Source: Microbacteriaceae bacterium (lineage in GTDB: Bacteria > Actinomycetota > Actinomycetes > Actinomycetales > Microbacteriaceae). Taken from it: DNA of 64,000 nt. Below, piece after piece: positions 36,138 through 44,340 of the stretch. The notes beneath the pieces were generated by a model, which did no database searches, had not been told where the DNA came from, and saw only the letters and a program-made list of their open reading frames with translations. Numbering within the stretch: the first letter of the stretch is position 1; every line of letters begins with the position of its first letter. The position numbers and the translations under genes are program-made. The stretch covers positions 185,484-249,483 of the forward strand of contig JAHEFZ010000002.1 in the NCBI GenBank assembly GCA_024639935.1, read 5' to 3'.

Positions 36138-37633
36138 AGTGTTGCTCCCGCCATCATGCGTCCCAGCGTCTCGCGTGATGTCGTCGAATCAACAATGCCG
36201 ACAATCCGGCCGCGGTACATCACAGCGATCCGATCCGCGAGCGCCGTAACCTCATCCAATTCGGTTGACACAATTACCACCGGTTTTCCCGCATCGCGGG
36301 TGGCAACGATGCGTTCGTGGATGAATTCGATCGAGCCGACGTCCACACCACGCGTCGGTTGTGACGCGATGAGCAGGCTGAGTTCGCGGCTCAGCTCACG
36401 GGCGACAACAACCTTCTGCTGATTTCCACCACTGAGATTTTTGGCAAGAGTGACCTGTGACGGCGTGCGCACGTCATAGTCGTGTATGAGTTTGTCGGCG
36501 ATGTGCTCGCGATTCACGAAGTCAATATTGAGTCCCTTCGCGAAGGGCGGGTCGTACGAGCGGTTGATCATGACATTTTCGGCGATCGTGAAGTCTCCAA
36601 CGAGACCGTCTTTCGAGCGATCTTCCGGGATATAGCCAACACCAGCGTCGATGACTTCGCGAACAGTCGAGTGAGTGATGTCTAGTTTCCCGAGGTGGAT
36701 CGACCCTGAACTCGGGATTCGCAACCCGACGAGAGCCTCGGCAAGCTCGGTTTGCCCATTTCCCTGCACCCCCGCAATCGCCAATACTTCTCCTGCGCGA
36801 ACCTCAAACGAGACGTCGTCAACGACCTTGTTGTTGCGGTCGCCAATCACCGTGAGCCCAGAGACAGCAAGACCCGTTTCGCCTCGTTTCGGAGCCTTTT
36901 TGTTGACGGACAGGTCAACCGCGCGACCGACCATCATGGCGGCCAGGGTCTCGGCGGAGTCCGTGGGTTTCGCTTCGCCAACAACTGCGCCGAGGCGGAC
37001 GACGGTGATTCTGTCGGCGACCGCCTGCACTTCGCGCAGCTTGTGGGTGATAAAGACGATCGAGGTGCCCGCTGTGGCGAGTCCCTTCATGATTCCCATG
37101 AGTTCATCTGTTTCCTGCGGAGTCAGCACGGCAGTCGGTTCGTCCAACACAAGAACCTTCGCGTCCCGCGCGAGCGCCTTAATGATTTCCACTCGCTGTT
37201 GTGCACCTACGGGCAGGTCCTCAACTAAGGCGTCGGGGTCAATTTCAAAACCGAAACGCTCAGAAATTTCTCGGACACGTGTCCGCGCTGTCTCGATGTC
37301 GAGAGTGTCGAGGATCCCCGTGGGCTCATGGCCGAGCACCACGTTCTCTGCGACAGTGAAGACGGGAATCAACATAAAGTGCTGATGCACCATCCCAATT
37401 CCGGCCGCCATTGCGTCGCCCGGTCCTTTGAACTTGTGAACGACTCCGTCGAGCGCAATGTCCCCCTCTTCGGCTGCATAAAGACCGTAGAGGACATTCA
37501 TGAGCGTCGATTTTCCGGCTCCGTTCTCCCCCAAAAGAGCATGAATCTCGCCGGAATTAACCACGAGATTGATCTTGTCGTTGGCGACGAGAGATCCGAA
37601 TCGTTTGGTGATTCCGCGGAGTTCGAGTTTCAT
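36134..37633 (-). CDS. Nucleoside ABC transporter ATP-binding protein (two ATPase domains)
   Basis: 499 residues with two ABC domains, as in NupO/YufO and sugar-type importers. Domain 1: Walker A GENGAGKSTLMN near 36-47, signature LPVGAQQRVEI, Walker B VLVLDEPTAVLTP. Domain 2: degenerate Walker A GVQGNGQTELAEA, signature LSGGNQQKVVVARE, with SQPTRGVD instead of a full Walker B. One active and one weak site is normal for this family. Start ATG 37631-37633 with AAGGA eight bases upstream. A long hairpin separates it from the lipoprotein gene. Confidence 0.92.
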   Translation of the reverse strand: MKLELRGITKRFGSLVANDKINLVVNSGEIHALLGENGAGKSTLMNVLYGLYAAEEGDIALDGVVHKFKGPGDAMAAGIGMVHQHFMLIPVFTVAENVVLGHEPTGILDTLDIETARTRVREISERFGFEIDPDALVEDLPVGAQQRVEIIKALARDAKVLVLDEPTAVLTPQETDELMGIMKGLATAGTSIVFITHKLREVQAVADRITVVRLGAVVGEAKPTDSAETLAAMMVGRAVDLSVNKKAPKRGETGLAVSGLTVIGDRNNKVVDDVSFEVRAGEVLAIAGVQGNGQTELAEALVGLRIPSSGSIHLGKLDITHSTVREVIDAGVGYIPEDRSKDGLVGDFTIAENVMINRSYDPPFAKGLNIDFVNREHIADKLIHDYDVRTPSQVTLAKNLSGGNQQKVVVARELSRELSLLIASQPTRGVDVGSIEFIHERIVATRDAGKPVVIVSTELDEVTALADRIAVMYRGRIVGIVDSTTSRETLGRMMAGATL

Positions 37634-37658
37634 CTTTTCATCCTTGAAGAGAATGGGA

Positions 37659-37693
37659 CGGGGGCCGCCGAGACAGTGTCTCGACGACCCCCG
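37659..37693 (-). other. Intercistronic RNA hairpin between bmp lipoprotein and ATPase genes
   Basis: A 16-base-pair stem with a 3-base loop. In the minus-strand RNA it pairs throughout, using two G.U pairs; on the plus strand those two positions are C/A mismatches, so the structure fits the direction of the operon. No U run follows, so it is more likely an mRNA-stabilising or partial-termination element than a full terminator. Confidence 0.75.
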
Positions 37694-37711
37694 ACTTTAG
37701 CTTTTTACAGC

Positions 37712-38785
37712 CTAACCGAGCGGGTTGATTGACCCGTCGACGATGCCAGCCTGAAGTTCGGCCAGCTTGGCCTCAACGTCAGCCTGTGCCGCAGCACCGG
37801 TGTAGTTGGTAATTGCCGACAGTGCCGTTCCACCGTTTTCGAGCGTTCCGAGGTAGACGTCACCCGTGAAGGCACCGCCATCAATCGCAATCTGCTTGAT
37901 GATGTCGAACACTGCGAGGGTCATGCGCTTCTCAGCCGAGGTGAGTACCCATTCTGCGTACTCAGGCGACGTAGCGGCGATGTCCTTGTCGACACCGACC
38001 ATGCGTCCGTCGATTCCGGCTTCGGTGATGGCTTCGGAGACGGCACCGAACTGGTCGCCACCGACGGGGAAGAGAACATCTGCGCCGGCTTCAATCTGGC
38101 CCGCAGCGATGGTCTTCGAAGTTCCCGAGTTGGGGGTGAAGTCACCGATGAAGTCACCGGTTTCCGTCATAGGGTCCCAACCAACGACCGTGACGTCCGC
38201 TGAGTTGTCCGTTCCCCACGCCTTAGCGCCGTAGTAGAAACCGGTCATGAAGTCGGTGACGGCAGGAATCTGCATTCCGCCGTAAGTACCAACAACCTTG
38301 GTCGTCGACTGAGCGGCCGCGAGGTAGCCGGCGAGGTATGACGACTGGTTCATGGCGTAGTTGACGGGCTTGAGGTTCGTTGCACCGTTCGACCATCCGT
38401 CAATCGTGACGAAGTTCATGTCAGGGTTTGCTTCAGCAGCAACGTTGACTGCATCAACCAGGTTGAATCCGACGGCGATCGTAATGTCACAACCCTGGTC
38501 AATCATTGCCTGCAGGTTGGGGGCGAAGTCATCGGGCGTTGCCGATTCTGCGTCAGCGATCTGAACTCCGAGCTCGGCTTCCGACTTCTGAAGGCCTTCG
38601 TAAACCGACTGGTTGAACGACTTGTCGTTCCACGAGCCTTCGTCCGAAACGGCGCAGGCGAGATAGTCGACGGTTGGCTCCGGCGCTGCGGTTTCGGTGG
38701 GTGCTGCGGCACAACCGGTCAGGATGACCGCGGCTGCGCTCGCAAGTGCGAGCCCAGTCCAGGCACGCGATGTGATGTTCTTCAC
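37712..38785 (-). CDS. BMP-family nucleoside-binding lipoprotein
   Basis: 357 residues from GTG 38783-38785 (AGAGG nine bases upstream). Signal peptide with lipobox: VILTGC, the Cys being residue 25 or so, followed by an Ala/Pro/Thr linker. BMP/PnrA domain: ACAVSDEGSWNDKSFNQSVYEGL near the start, then GFNLVDAVNVAA, VVGTYGGMQIPAVTDFMTGFYYGA and DVLFPVGGDQFGA. Members of this family bind purine nucleosides. First gene of the operon with ATPase, two permeases, cdd, deoA and add. The frame is open 44 codons further upstream, but with no ribosome site or signal peptide there. Confidence 0.92.
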   Translation of the reverse strand: MKNITSRAWTGLALASAAAVILTGCAAAPTETAAPEPTVDYLACAVSDEGSWNDKSFNQSVYEGLQKSEAELGVQIADAESATPDDFAPNLQAMIDQGCDITIAVGFNLVDAVNVAAEANPDMNFVTIDGWSNGATNLKPVNYAMNQSSYLAGYLAAAQSTTKVVGTYGGMQIPAVTDFMTGFYYGAKAWGTDNSADVTVVGWDPMTETGDFIGDFTPNSGTSKTIAAGQIEAGADVLFPVGGDQFGAVSEAITEAGIDGRMVGVDKDIAATSPEYAEWVLTSAEKRMTLAVFDIIKQIAIDGGAFTGDVYLGTLENGGTALSAITNYTGAAAQADVEAKLAELQAGIVDGSINPLG

Positions 38786-38857
38786 AGGGTGTTTCCTCTC
38801 ATTGAAATGGTGTGGCCCCCGTGCGGTCAATCCCGAACGGGCACCACGAATGTCTCC

Positions 38858-38863
38858 ATCATA
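38858..38863 (-). promoter_or_regulatory. Candidate -10 box TATGAT of the nucleoside operon
   Basis: On the minus strand TATGAT lies about 72 bases before the lipoprotein start. I see no convincing -35. The leader can fold a short interrupted stem (ACCAC... pairing near 38808-38847). The remaining part of the 178-base gap (38786-38963) shows nothing else recognisable. Confidence 0.4.
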
Positions 38864-38963
38864 TTGTCGTGAGGGGCGAATCAGCAGTTTTCTGAAATAA
38901 AGCGCCGAGAACGTCACCGAAAGGTCGATTTATCGCGTCATTCCAACAAATTCTGGACAGGCA

Positions 38964-40079
38964 CTAAAGCAGGGCGTCGTCACCCGACTGGCGAATCTGT
39001 TCGACGATGTCTTTGACCCGCTGTGCGTGCGCAGCCGTCGTGACGAGAAGTGCATCGGGTGTGTCGACAACCACGATGTCCTTCACGCCTATGAGCGAAA
39101 TTAATCTTTTCGTATGGGACACGACAACCCCGCTAGATCCTTGGTTCAGCACGCGGGTGTTTTCACCGAGTGTCGCGAGAACATTCGGGCGACCGTTCGT
39201 GTGAAGTCTGGCTAGTGACGCGAAGTCGCCGACGTCATCCCAGGCAAAGTCGCCGGGAATCACGGCGAGGCGACCGTGTTCCGCCGCGGGTTCCGCGATG
39301 GAGTAGTCAATGGCGACCTTGGGGATTGTCGGCCACACGCGCTCGAGAACAGCGGCGCGTTCGGATGAATCCCACGCATCGGCAATTTCGTCAATGGGGT
39401 CGGCAACATCCGGTCGGTTCGAGCGAAGCTCGTCGAGCAGAACGCTCGCCTTCGCGATGAACATCCCCGCGTTCCACAAATGAGTATCCCCTTCGACATA
39501 TTCGGTGGCTTTGTCCAGGTTGGGCTTTTCAACGAAACGAACAACTCGATGTGCGCGCGGCGCTCCGATGACGTCCAGCGCCTCGCCCGACTCGATGTAC
39601 CCGAACGCAGTCGACGGCGAGGTTGGGCGAATACCGATCGTCACAATAAAACCGGCCTTGGCTGTCGAAACTGCTTCGGTGACCGCGGTAACAAATCGGC
39701 GCTGGTCATCGATAACGTGGTCCGCCGCGAAGGAGCCAATAATCGCATCTGGGTTTCGTCGAACCAGGATTGCGGCGGCGAGAACGATTGCGGCCGTCGA
39801 ATCCTTTGGGGATGGTTCAAGAAAGGTGTTGTTCGCGGCGAGCATCGGAAGTTCCAGCGCGATCGCCTCTGCGTGCGACTTGCCGGACACCACAACAATG
39901 TTCTCCCCGGCGAGGGGTTCGAGTCGATTCCAGGTTTCCACGAGGAGGCTGTAACCGCTTCCGGTGAGGTCATGAAGGAACTTGGGGGCGTCGGCACGAG
40001 ACAGAGGCCACAACCGCGAACCGACCCCGCCGGCAGGAATAACTGCATAAAAGTTAGCGTCGTGCGGTGAGCTGGTCAT
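38964..40079 (-). CDS. manC: Mannose-1-phosphate guanylyltransferase
   Basis: 371 residues. Makes GDP-mannose from mannose-1-phosphate and GTP. Short form without an isomerase domain. Signatures: IPAGGVGSRLWPLSRADAPK near the N-terminus (GTP loop), GSFAADHVIDD, FVEKPNLDKA, LWNAGMFIAKASV. Completes the manA-manB-manC route, the others being at the left end of the window. Leaderless ATG 40077-40079, seven bases after TAGGCT; divergent from sdhC. Confidence 0.92.
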   Translation of the reverse strand: MTSSPHDANFYAVIPAGGVGSRLWPLSRADAPKFLHDLTGSGYSLLVETWNRLEPLAGENIVVVSGKSHAEAIALELPMLAANNTFLEPSPKDSTAAIVLAAAILVRRNPDAIIGSFAADHVIDDQRRFVTAVTEAVSTAKAGFIVTIGIRPTSPSTAFGYIESGEALDVIGAPRAHRVVRFVEKPNLDKATEYVEGDTHLWNAGMFIAKASVLLDELRSNRPDVADPIDEIADAWDSSERAAVLERVWPTIPKVAIDYSIAEPAAEHGRLAVIPGDFAWDDVGDFASLARLHTNGRPNVLATLGENTRVLNQGSSGVVVSHTKRLISLIGVKDIVVVDTPDALLVTTAAHAQRVKDIVEQIRQSGDDALL

Positions 40080-40086
40080 GTCCGAC

Positions 40087-40092
40087 AGCCTA
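40087..40092 (-). promoter_or_regulatory. -10 box TAGGCT for leaderless manC
   Basis: On the minus strand TAGGCT lies seven bases before the manC ATG. It is eleven bases from the divergent sdh -10 box. Confidence 0.6.
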
Positions 40093-40103
40093 CGCGAGGG
40101 GGT

Positions 40104-40137
40104 TAGACTGGTATCAAATTGTTCGCCCTTCAGGAGG
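40104..40137 (+). promoter_or_regulatory. sdh operon -10 box and ribosome site
   Basis: TAGACT at 40104-40109 would start a leader of about 30 bases containing AGGAGG at 40132-40137, seven bases before a TTG start. The strong ribosome site decides the TTG. Confidence 0.6.
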
Positions 40138-40144
40138 AATTCCG

Positions 40145-40546
40145 TTGTCCGCCAAAACCGCCAGCAAACCGAAGACCGTGTTTCGGGGGACTCTGTATCG
40201 CGGCCACGAGGGAATGTGGTCGTGGGTGCTTCACCGCATCACTGGTATCGCGATTTACTTCTTTCTCTTGGTTCACGTTCTCGACACAGCGACGGTCCGC
40301 CTCGATCCAGAGTTGTACAACGCCGTCATGGCGTCATACAAGACTCCGATCATGGGCCTCGGCGAAGCCGCACTCGTCGCGGCAATCGTGTTCCATGCCT
40401 TCAACGGTTTGCGAATCATTCTTGTTGACATGACGGCCTGGGCCTCGCGACACCACCGTGCGTTGTTCTACGGAGTGCTCGCCCTCTGGGCATTAGTCAT
40501 GATTGCTTTCCTCCCCCGCCACCTCATGCACGTCTTCGGAGGGTAG
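40145..40546 (+). CDS. sdhC: Succinate dehydrogenase cytochrome b subunit
   Basis: 133 residues from TTG 40145, chosen because AGGAGG lies seven bases upstream and the family begins near here; the frame is open to 40067, but only across the promoter. Three membrane segments. SdhC marks: LYRGHEGMWSWVLHRITGIAIY (Ser/Arg near the quinone site) and FHAFNGLRIILVD, where His in FHA is a heme-ligand candidate. It anchors the complex with SdhD. First of sdhCDAB. Confidence 0.9.
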   Translation: MSAKTASKPKTVFRGTLYRGHEGMWSWVLHRITGIAIYFFLLVHVLDTATVRLDPELYNAVMASYKTPIMGLGEAALVAAIVFHAFNGLRIILVDMTAWASRHHRALFYGVLALWALVMIAFLPRHLMHVFGG

Positions 40547-40548
40547 TC

Positions 40549-40950
40549 GTGAAATTATTCCGATTTGATCGCCTCGCATGGATCTTCATGCGAGTCTCTG
40601 GATTCATACTTATCGCGCTGATTTTCACTCATCTCACGGTCAACTTGATGCAAGACGGTGGCGTGAAAGCGATTGACTTTGCCTTCGTTGCCGGAAAACT
40701 CGCAAACCCCTTCTGGCAGTGGTTCGATGTCACCCTGTTGTGGCTTGCGCTCATCCACGGAAGCAACGGAATGAGAGTCGTCGTCAACGACTATGTCGAA
40801 CGGACTGGAGTCAGGCGTTTCTTACTCGCGTCCCTCGTCATCTCGACCACGACCTTGATTGTTCTCGGAACGCTGGTAATTTTCACCCTCGATCCCTGTC
40901 CCGTGGGCTCACCTTCGGACTTGCTTCCCTCGTTCTGCCCTGCCGGCTGA
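40549..40950 (+). CDS. sdhD: Succinate dehydrogenase membrane anchor subunit
   Basis: 133 residues, three membrane segments. WIFMRVSGFILIALIFTHL, then LLWLALIHGSNGMRVVVNDY with the His-Gly-x-Asn-Gly-x-Arg pattern of type-A-like anchors, and a last helix near residue 105. GTG start at 40549; the ribosome site GGAGGG lies inside the sdhC stop region. Gap to sdhA 24 bases. Confidence 0.9.
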   Translation: MKLFRFDRLAWIFMRVSGFILIALIFTHLTVNLMQDGGVKAIDFAFVAGKLANPFWQWFDVTLLWLALIHGSNGMRVVVNDYVERTGVRRFLLASLVISTTTLIVLGTLVIFTLDPCPVGSPSDLLPSFCPAG

Positions 40951-40974
40951 CATTCACACCATAAGGAGTAACCC

Positions 40975-42723
40975 GTGGCCACGGTTCATCATCACGAGTA
41001 CGACGTTGTCATCGTTGGCGCAGGAGGTGCGGGGATGCGTGCCGCCATCGAATCGGCGCCGCACGCAAAGACCGCCGTCATCACCAAGTTGTATCCGACG
41101 CGTTCACACACGGGAGCGGCGCAGGGCGGCATGGCCGCAGCGCTCGCGAATGTCGAAGAAGACTCGTGGGAGTGGCACACGTTCGACACCGTTAAAGGTG
41201 GGGACTACCTGGTAGACCAAGACGCCGCCGAGATCCTCGCTCGAGAGGCAATCGACGCAATCATCGACCTCGAGAACATGGGCCTTCCGTTCAACCGAAC
41301 CCCGGACGGCAAGATTGACCAGCGACGATTTGGTGGTCACACTCGCGACCACGGAAAAGCGCCGGTTCGACGTGCCTGCTATGCCGCGGACAGAACCGGC
41401 CACATGATTTTGCAGACGCTTTTCCAGAACTGCACCAAACTCGGCGTCGAGTTTTACAACGAGTTCTACGTTCTCGACCTCGTCCTCACCGAAGAAAAAG
41501 GCACGACACGCACGAGTGGCGTCGTCGCCTATGAACTGTCGACCGGTGACATTCACGTTTTCAACGCAACGTCCGTCGTCTTTGCAACGGGTGGCTTCGG
41601 GAAAATGTTCAAGACCACCTCGAATGCCCACACCTTGACCGGCGACGGCGTGGGAATCGTATGGCGCAAAGGCATCCCACTCGAGGACATGGAGTTCTTC
41701 CAGTTCCACCCGACCGGACTTGCTGGTCTGGGGATTCTCTTGACCGAAGGTGCCCGAGGTGAAGGGGCGATCCTTCGCAACGCGAGCGGTGAACGGTTCA
41801 TGGAACGGTACGCCCCGACCATCAAAGACCTTGCACCGCGCGACATCATTTCGCGCTGCATGGTGCAAGAAGTGGCCGAAGGTCGCGGTGCTGGGCCCAA
41901 CAAGGATTATGTCCTCCTTGACTGCACCCACCTCGGTGCTGAGGTCCTTGAAACAAAATTGCCGGACATCACCGAGTTCGCTCGCACGTACCTGGGCGTC
42001 GACCCCGTTACCGAACCCGTTCCCGTCATGCCGACGGCGCACTATGCGATGGGCGGAATTCCTACAAATACTGATGCCCAAGTGCTGTTGGACAACACGA
42101 CGGTGATTCCCGGGCTCTTCGCCGCAGGGGAGTGCGCGTGCGTCTCGGTGCATGGCTCGAACCGTTTAGGCACAAACTCGCTCCTCGACATTAACGTTTT
42201 TGGCAAGCGCGCTGGGCGCAATGCCGCCGCCTACGCCAAGAAGGCCAAACGCCCCGCACTCCCTCAAGGCACCGAAACCTTCGTTGTCGATTTGATTGAA
42301 AAGATGCGCACGGCGAACGGTTCAGAAAATGTGGCGGCGATTCGCAAGGAGCTGCAGCTCGAGATGGATCGCAACGCCCAAGTTTTTCGCACCGAGGAAT
42401 CACTCGCTCACGCCCAAAAAATCATCGATGGGCTCCGGAAACGCTATGACAAAGTCGGCATCCACGACCGAGGTGAACGGTTCAATACCGACCTACTCGA
42501 GGCCATCGAACTTGGGTTCCTGCTCGATCTTGCCGAGGTTGTCGTCGTTTCGGCCCGTAATCGGAAAGAAAGTCGGGGCGGGCACATGCGCGATGATTAC
42601 CCCGATCGCAATGACAAGAAGTACATGAAGCACACGATGGCCTACAAGAAGGGCGCGAAAATCGCGCTCGATTGGAAGCCCGTCGTCATCACGAACTATC
42701 CCCCCATGGAGAGGAAGTACTAA
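40975..42723 (+). CDS. sdhA: Succinate dehydrogenase flavoprotein subunit
   Basis: 582 residues. FAD domain VIVGAGGAGMRAAIESA at the N-terminus; covalent-flavin His in TRSHTGAAQGGMAAAL; GGHTRDHGKAPVRRACYAADRTGH; substrate loop HPTGLAGLGILLTEGARGEG; MPTAHYAMGGIPTN; HGSNRLGTNSLLDI. The C-terminal segment SRGGHMRDDYPDRND is the usual one. GTG start with AAGGAG. Oxidises succinate in the citric acid cycle at the membrane. One-base overlap with sdhB. Confidence 0.97.
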   Translation: MATVHHHEYDVVIVGAGGAGMRAAIESAPHAKTAVITKLYPTRSHTGAAQGGMAAALANVEEDSWEWHTFDTVKGGDYLVDQDAAEILAREAIDAIIDLENMGLPFNRTPDGKIDQRRFGGHTRDHGKAPVRRACYAADRTGHMILQTLFQNCTKLGVEFYNEFYVLDLVLTEEKGTTRTSGVVAYELSTGDIHVFNATSVVFATGGFGKMFKTTSNAHTLTGDGVGIVWRKGIPLEDMEFFQFHPTGLAGLGILLTEGARGEGAILRNASGERFMERYAPTIKDLAPRDIISRCMVQEVAEGRGAGPNKDYVLLDCTHLGAEVLETKLPDITEFARTYLGVDPVTEPVPVMPTAHYAMGGIPTNTDAQVLLDNTTVIPGLFAAGECACVSVHGSNRLGTNSLLDINVFGKRAGRNAAAYAKKAKRPALPQGTETFVVDLIEKMRTANGSENVAAIRKELQLEMDRNAQVFRTEESLAHAQKIIDGLRKRYDKVGIHDRGERFNTDLLEAIELGFLLDLAEVVVVSARNRKESRGGHMRDDYPDRNDKKYMKHTMAYKKGAKIALDWKPVVITNYPPMERKY

Positions 42724-43454
42724 TGCCCGAACTCGGCGTGGTGCACTCGTTCACCGTCACCTTCATCGTTCGTCGCTTCAACCCCGAAACCGACCAGGAA
42801 CCGTACTGGCAAGATTTCGACGTCGAGATGTACTCGACCGACCGAGTCCTTGACGGCCTCCACAAGATTAAATGGGAACAAGATGGCTCGCTTTCCTTCC
42901 GCCGTTCCTGTGCGCACGGAATTTGTGGCTCCGATGCGATGCGCATCAACGGTCGCAATCGACTCGCGTGCAAAACTTTGATCAAGGACCTCGACATTAC
43001 GAAGCCCGTTTATGTTGAGGCAATCAAGGGGCTTCCACTCGAGAAGGACCTCATCGTCGATATGGAACCGTTCTTCGCCGCCTATCGCGAGGTCCAGCCA
43101 TTTCTGCAGTCAACGTCCAAGCCGGATAAAGAGAACATCCAGTCACCCGAGCAGCGCGCCCGGTTCGATGACACGACCAAGTGCATCCTCTGCGCAGCGT
43201 GCACCACGTCCTGCCCTGTCTTCTGGACCGACGGCCAGTACTTCGGACCTGCCGCGATCGTTGCCGCCCACCGCTTCATTTTTGATTCGCGCGACGAGGC
43301 GTCCCAGGTGCGACTGGATATCCTCAACTCCAAAGAGGGAGTGTGGCGCTGCCGTACCACCTTTAACTGCACGGAAGCCTGCCCACGCGGAATCGAAATC
43401 ACCAAGGCGATTTCCGAGGTCAAGCAAGCAACCATTAGCGGCGTCCGACGTTAG
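42723..43454 (+). CDS. sdhB: Succinate dehydrogenase iron-sulfur subunit
   Basis: 243 residues. [2Fe-2S] ligands in RRSCAHGICGSDAMRINGRN and the following LAC; second and third clusters in KCILCAACTTSCP and NCTEACPRGIEITKA. The start ATG overlaps the sdhA stop (TAATG) with GAGAGGAAG upstream; the frame stays open 17 codons into sdhA but without a ribosome site. It passes electrons from SdhA to the membrane quinone. Confidence 0.96.
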   Translation: MPELGVVHSFTVTFIVRRFNPETDQEPYWQDFDVEMYSTDRVLDGLHKIKWEQDGSLSFRRSCAHGICGSDAMRINGRNRLACKTLIKDLDITKPVYVEAIKGLPLEKDLIVDMEPFFAAYREVQPFLQSTSKPDKENIQSPEQRARFDDTTKCILCAACTTSCPVFWTDGQYFGPAAIVAAHRFIFDSRDEASQVRLDILNSKEGVWRCRTTFNCTEACPRGIEITKAISEVKQATISGVRR

Positions 43455-43488
43455 CCTCTTCGTTTCGCACGCTCGTCTCCGACACGAA

Positions 43489-43520
43489 GCGCGTTGAACA
43501 CGCGCGGGAAAAATTTTCTT
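43489..43520 (+). terminator. Weak terminator candidate after sdhB
   Basis: GCGCGT / ACGCGC, a six-pair stem with a 5-base loop (43489-43505), followed by GGG, an A run and TTTT. The stem is short and the U run imperfect. Confidence 0.4.
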
Positions 43521-43547
43521 GAATTCCCACACAAATGGGAGTAAAAA
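43519..43547 (+). promoter_or_regulatory. Promoter of the fru operon with an inverted repeat in the spacer
   Basis: TTGAAT (43519-43524), a 17-base spacer and TAAAAA (43542-43547). The spacer holds TCCCA-N6-TGGGA (43525-43540), a possible operator. An A-rich stretch of TAAA-like repeats continues to 43560 and may also bind the DeoR-type regulator. GGGGA (43568-43572) is the ribosome site. Confidence 0.55.
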
Positions 43548-43578
43548 TAAATAAACAAAGATTCGTTGGGGATGGTCA

Positions 43579-44340
43579 ATGTACGCACCGGAGCGTCACC
43601 GCGCGATACTCGACACCGCTCGAGACGCCGGACGAGTTGAGGTCAAGTCCCTCGCTCGTCAGTTTGACGTCACCCCGGAAACCATCCGTCGCGATCTCAC
43701 GGCACTCGAAAGTCGCGGACTTTTGATGCGCGCGCACGGAGGGGCGATCCCAATCGAGCGCGGCGCTATCGAAGCGACTGTCGAAGAACGCGAGCAATCC
43801 AACGTCAACGAGAAGGATCGAATCGCCCGTCTCGCCCTGACGGAATTGACCACGAACATGTCCATCATTCTCGATTCGGGAACAACGACGATTCGCCTTG
43901 CACAACTTCTTCCATCTGACCTCAATCTCACCGTCGTCACTAATTCGATCACCATCGCCGCCGTGCTCGCGGGAAAGTCCGGGATCAATCTGCACGTCCT
44001 CGGAGGACACGTGCGCGAGAACACGCTCGCGGCGGTCGGGCCGTGGGCATGGGACGCACTCGCGGGTATCTCCGTTGATGTGTCTTTTATCGGGGCGAAC
44101 GGCGTGACAGTTGACCGAGGTCTGACAACGCCCGACGTTGACGAGGCGCGCGTAAAGAGTGCGTTCGTCGAGAAGGGCCGCCGAGTCGTTGCCCTCGCCG
44201 ACCACTCCAAGTTTGGACGCGAGGACTTCGCCGTAATAGCTTCTCTTCACGAAGTAGATGCGGTCATCACGGACATCGGGGTGGATCCGGATATTGCGAG
44301 TGACATTACCGGCCTCGGAATCGAGGTGAGGACCGCGTGA
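43579..44340 (+). CDS. fruR: DeoR-family transcriptional regulator of the fructose operon
   Basis: 253 residues. N-terminal winged helix-turn-helix (ILDTARDAGRVEVKSLARQF, TPETIRRDLTALESRGL at about 32-48) and the DeoR sugar-phosphate sensor domain with SGTTTIRLAQLL, TNSITIAAVLA and GANGVTVDRGLTT. Fructose-1-phosphate is the probable ligand because fruK and the PTS genes follow. Its stop overlaps the fruK start (GTGA). It likely controls its own promoter at 43519-43547. Confidence 0.9.
   Translation: MYAPERHRAILDTARDAGRVEVKSLARQFDVTPETIRRDLTALESRGLLMRAHGGAIPIERGAIEATVEEREQSNVNEKDRIARLALTELTTNMSIILDSGTTTIRLAQLLPSDLNLTVVTNSITIAAVLAGKSGINLHVLGGHVRENTLAAVGPWAWDALAGISVDVSFIGANGVTVDRGLTTPDVDEARVKSAFVEKGRRVVALADHSKFGREDFAVIASLHEVDAVITDIGVDPDIASDITGLGIEVRTA

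Noticed and set aside
38786..38863. Possible riboswitch before the nucleoside operon
   Set aside because: A short interrupted stem can be drawn, but it matches no purine or other riboswitch pattern I know.
41104..42153. 349-codon open frame on the minus strand
   Set aside because: It lies entirely within sdhA, whose motifs are complete. The shadow has no ribosome site or domain.
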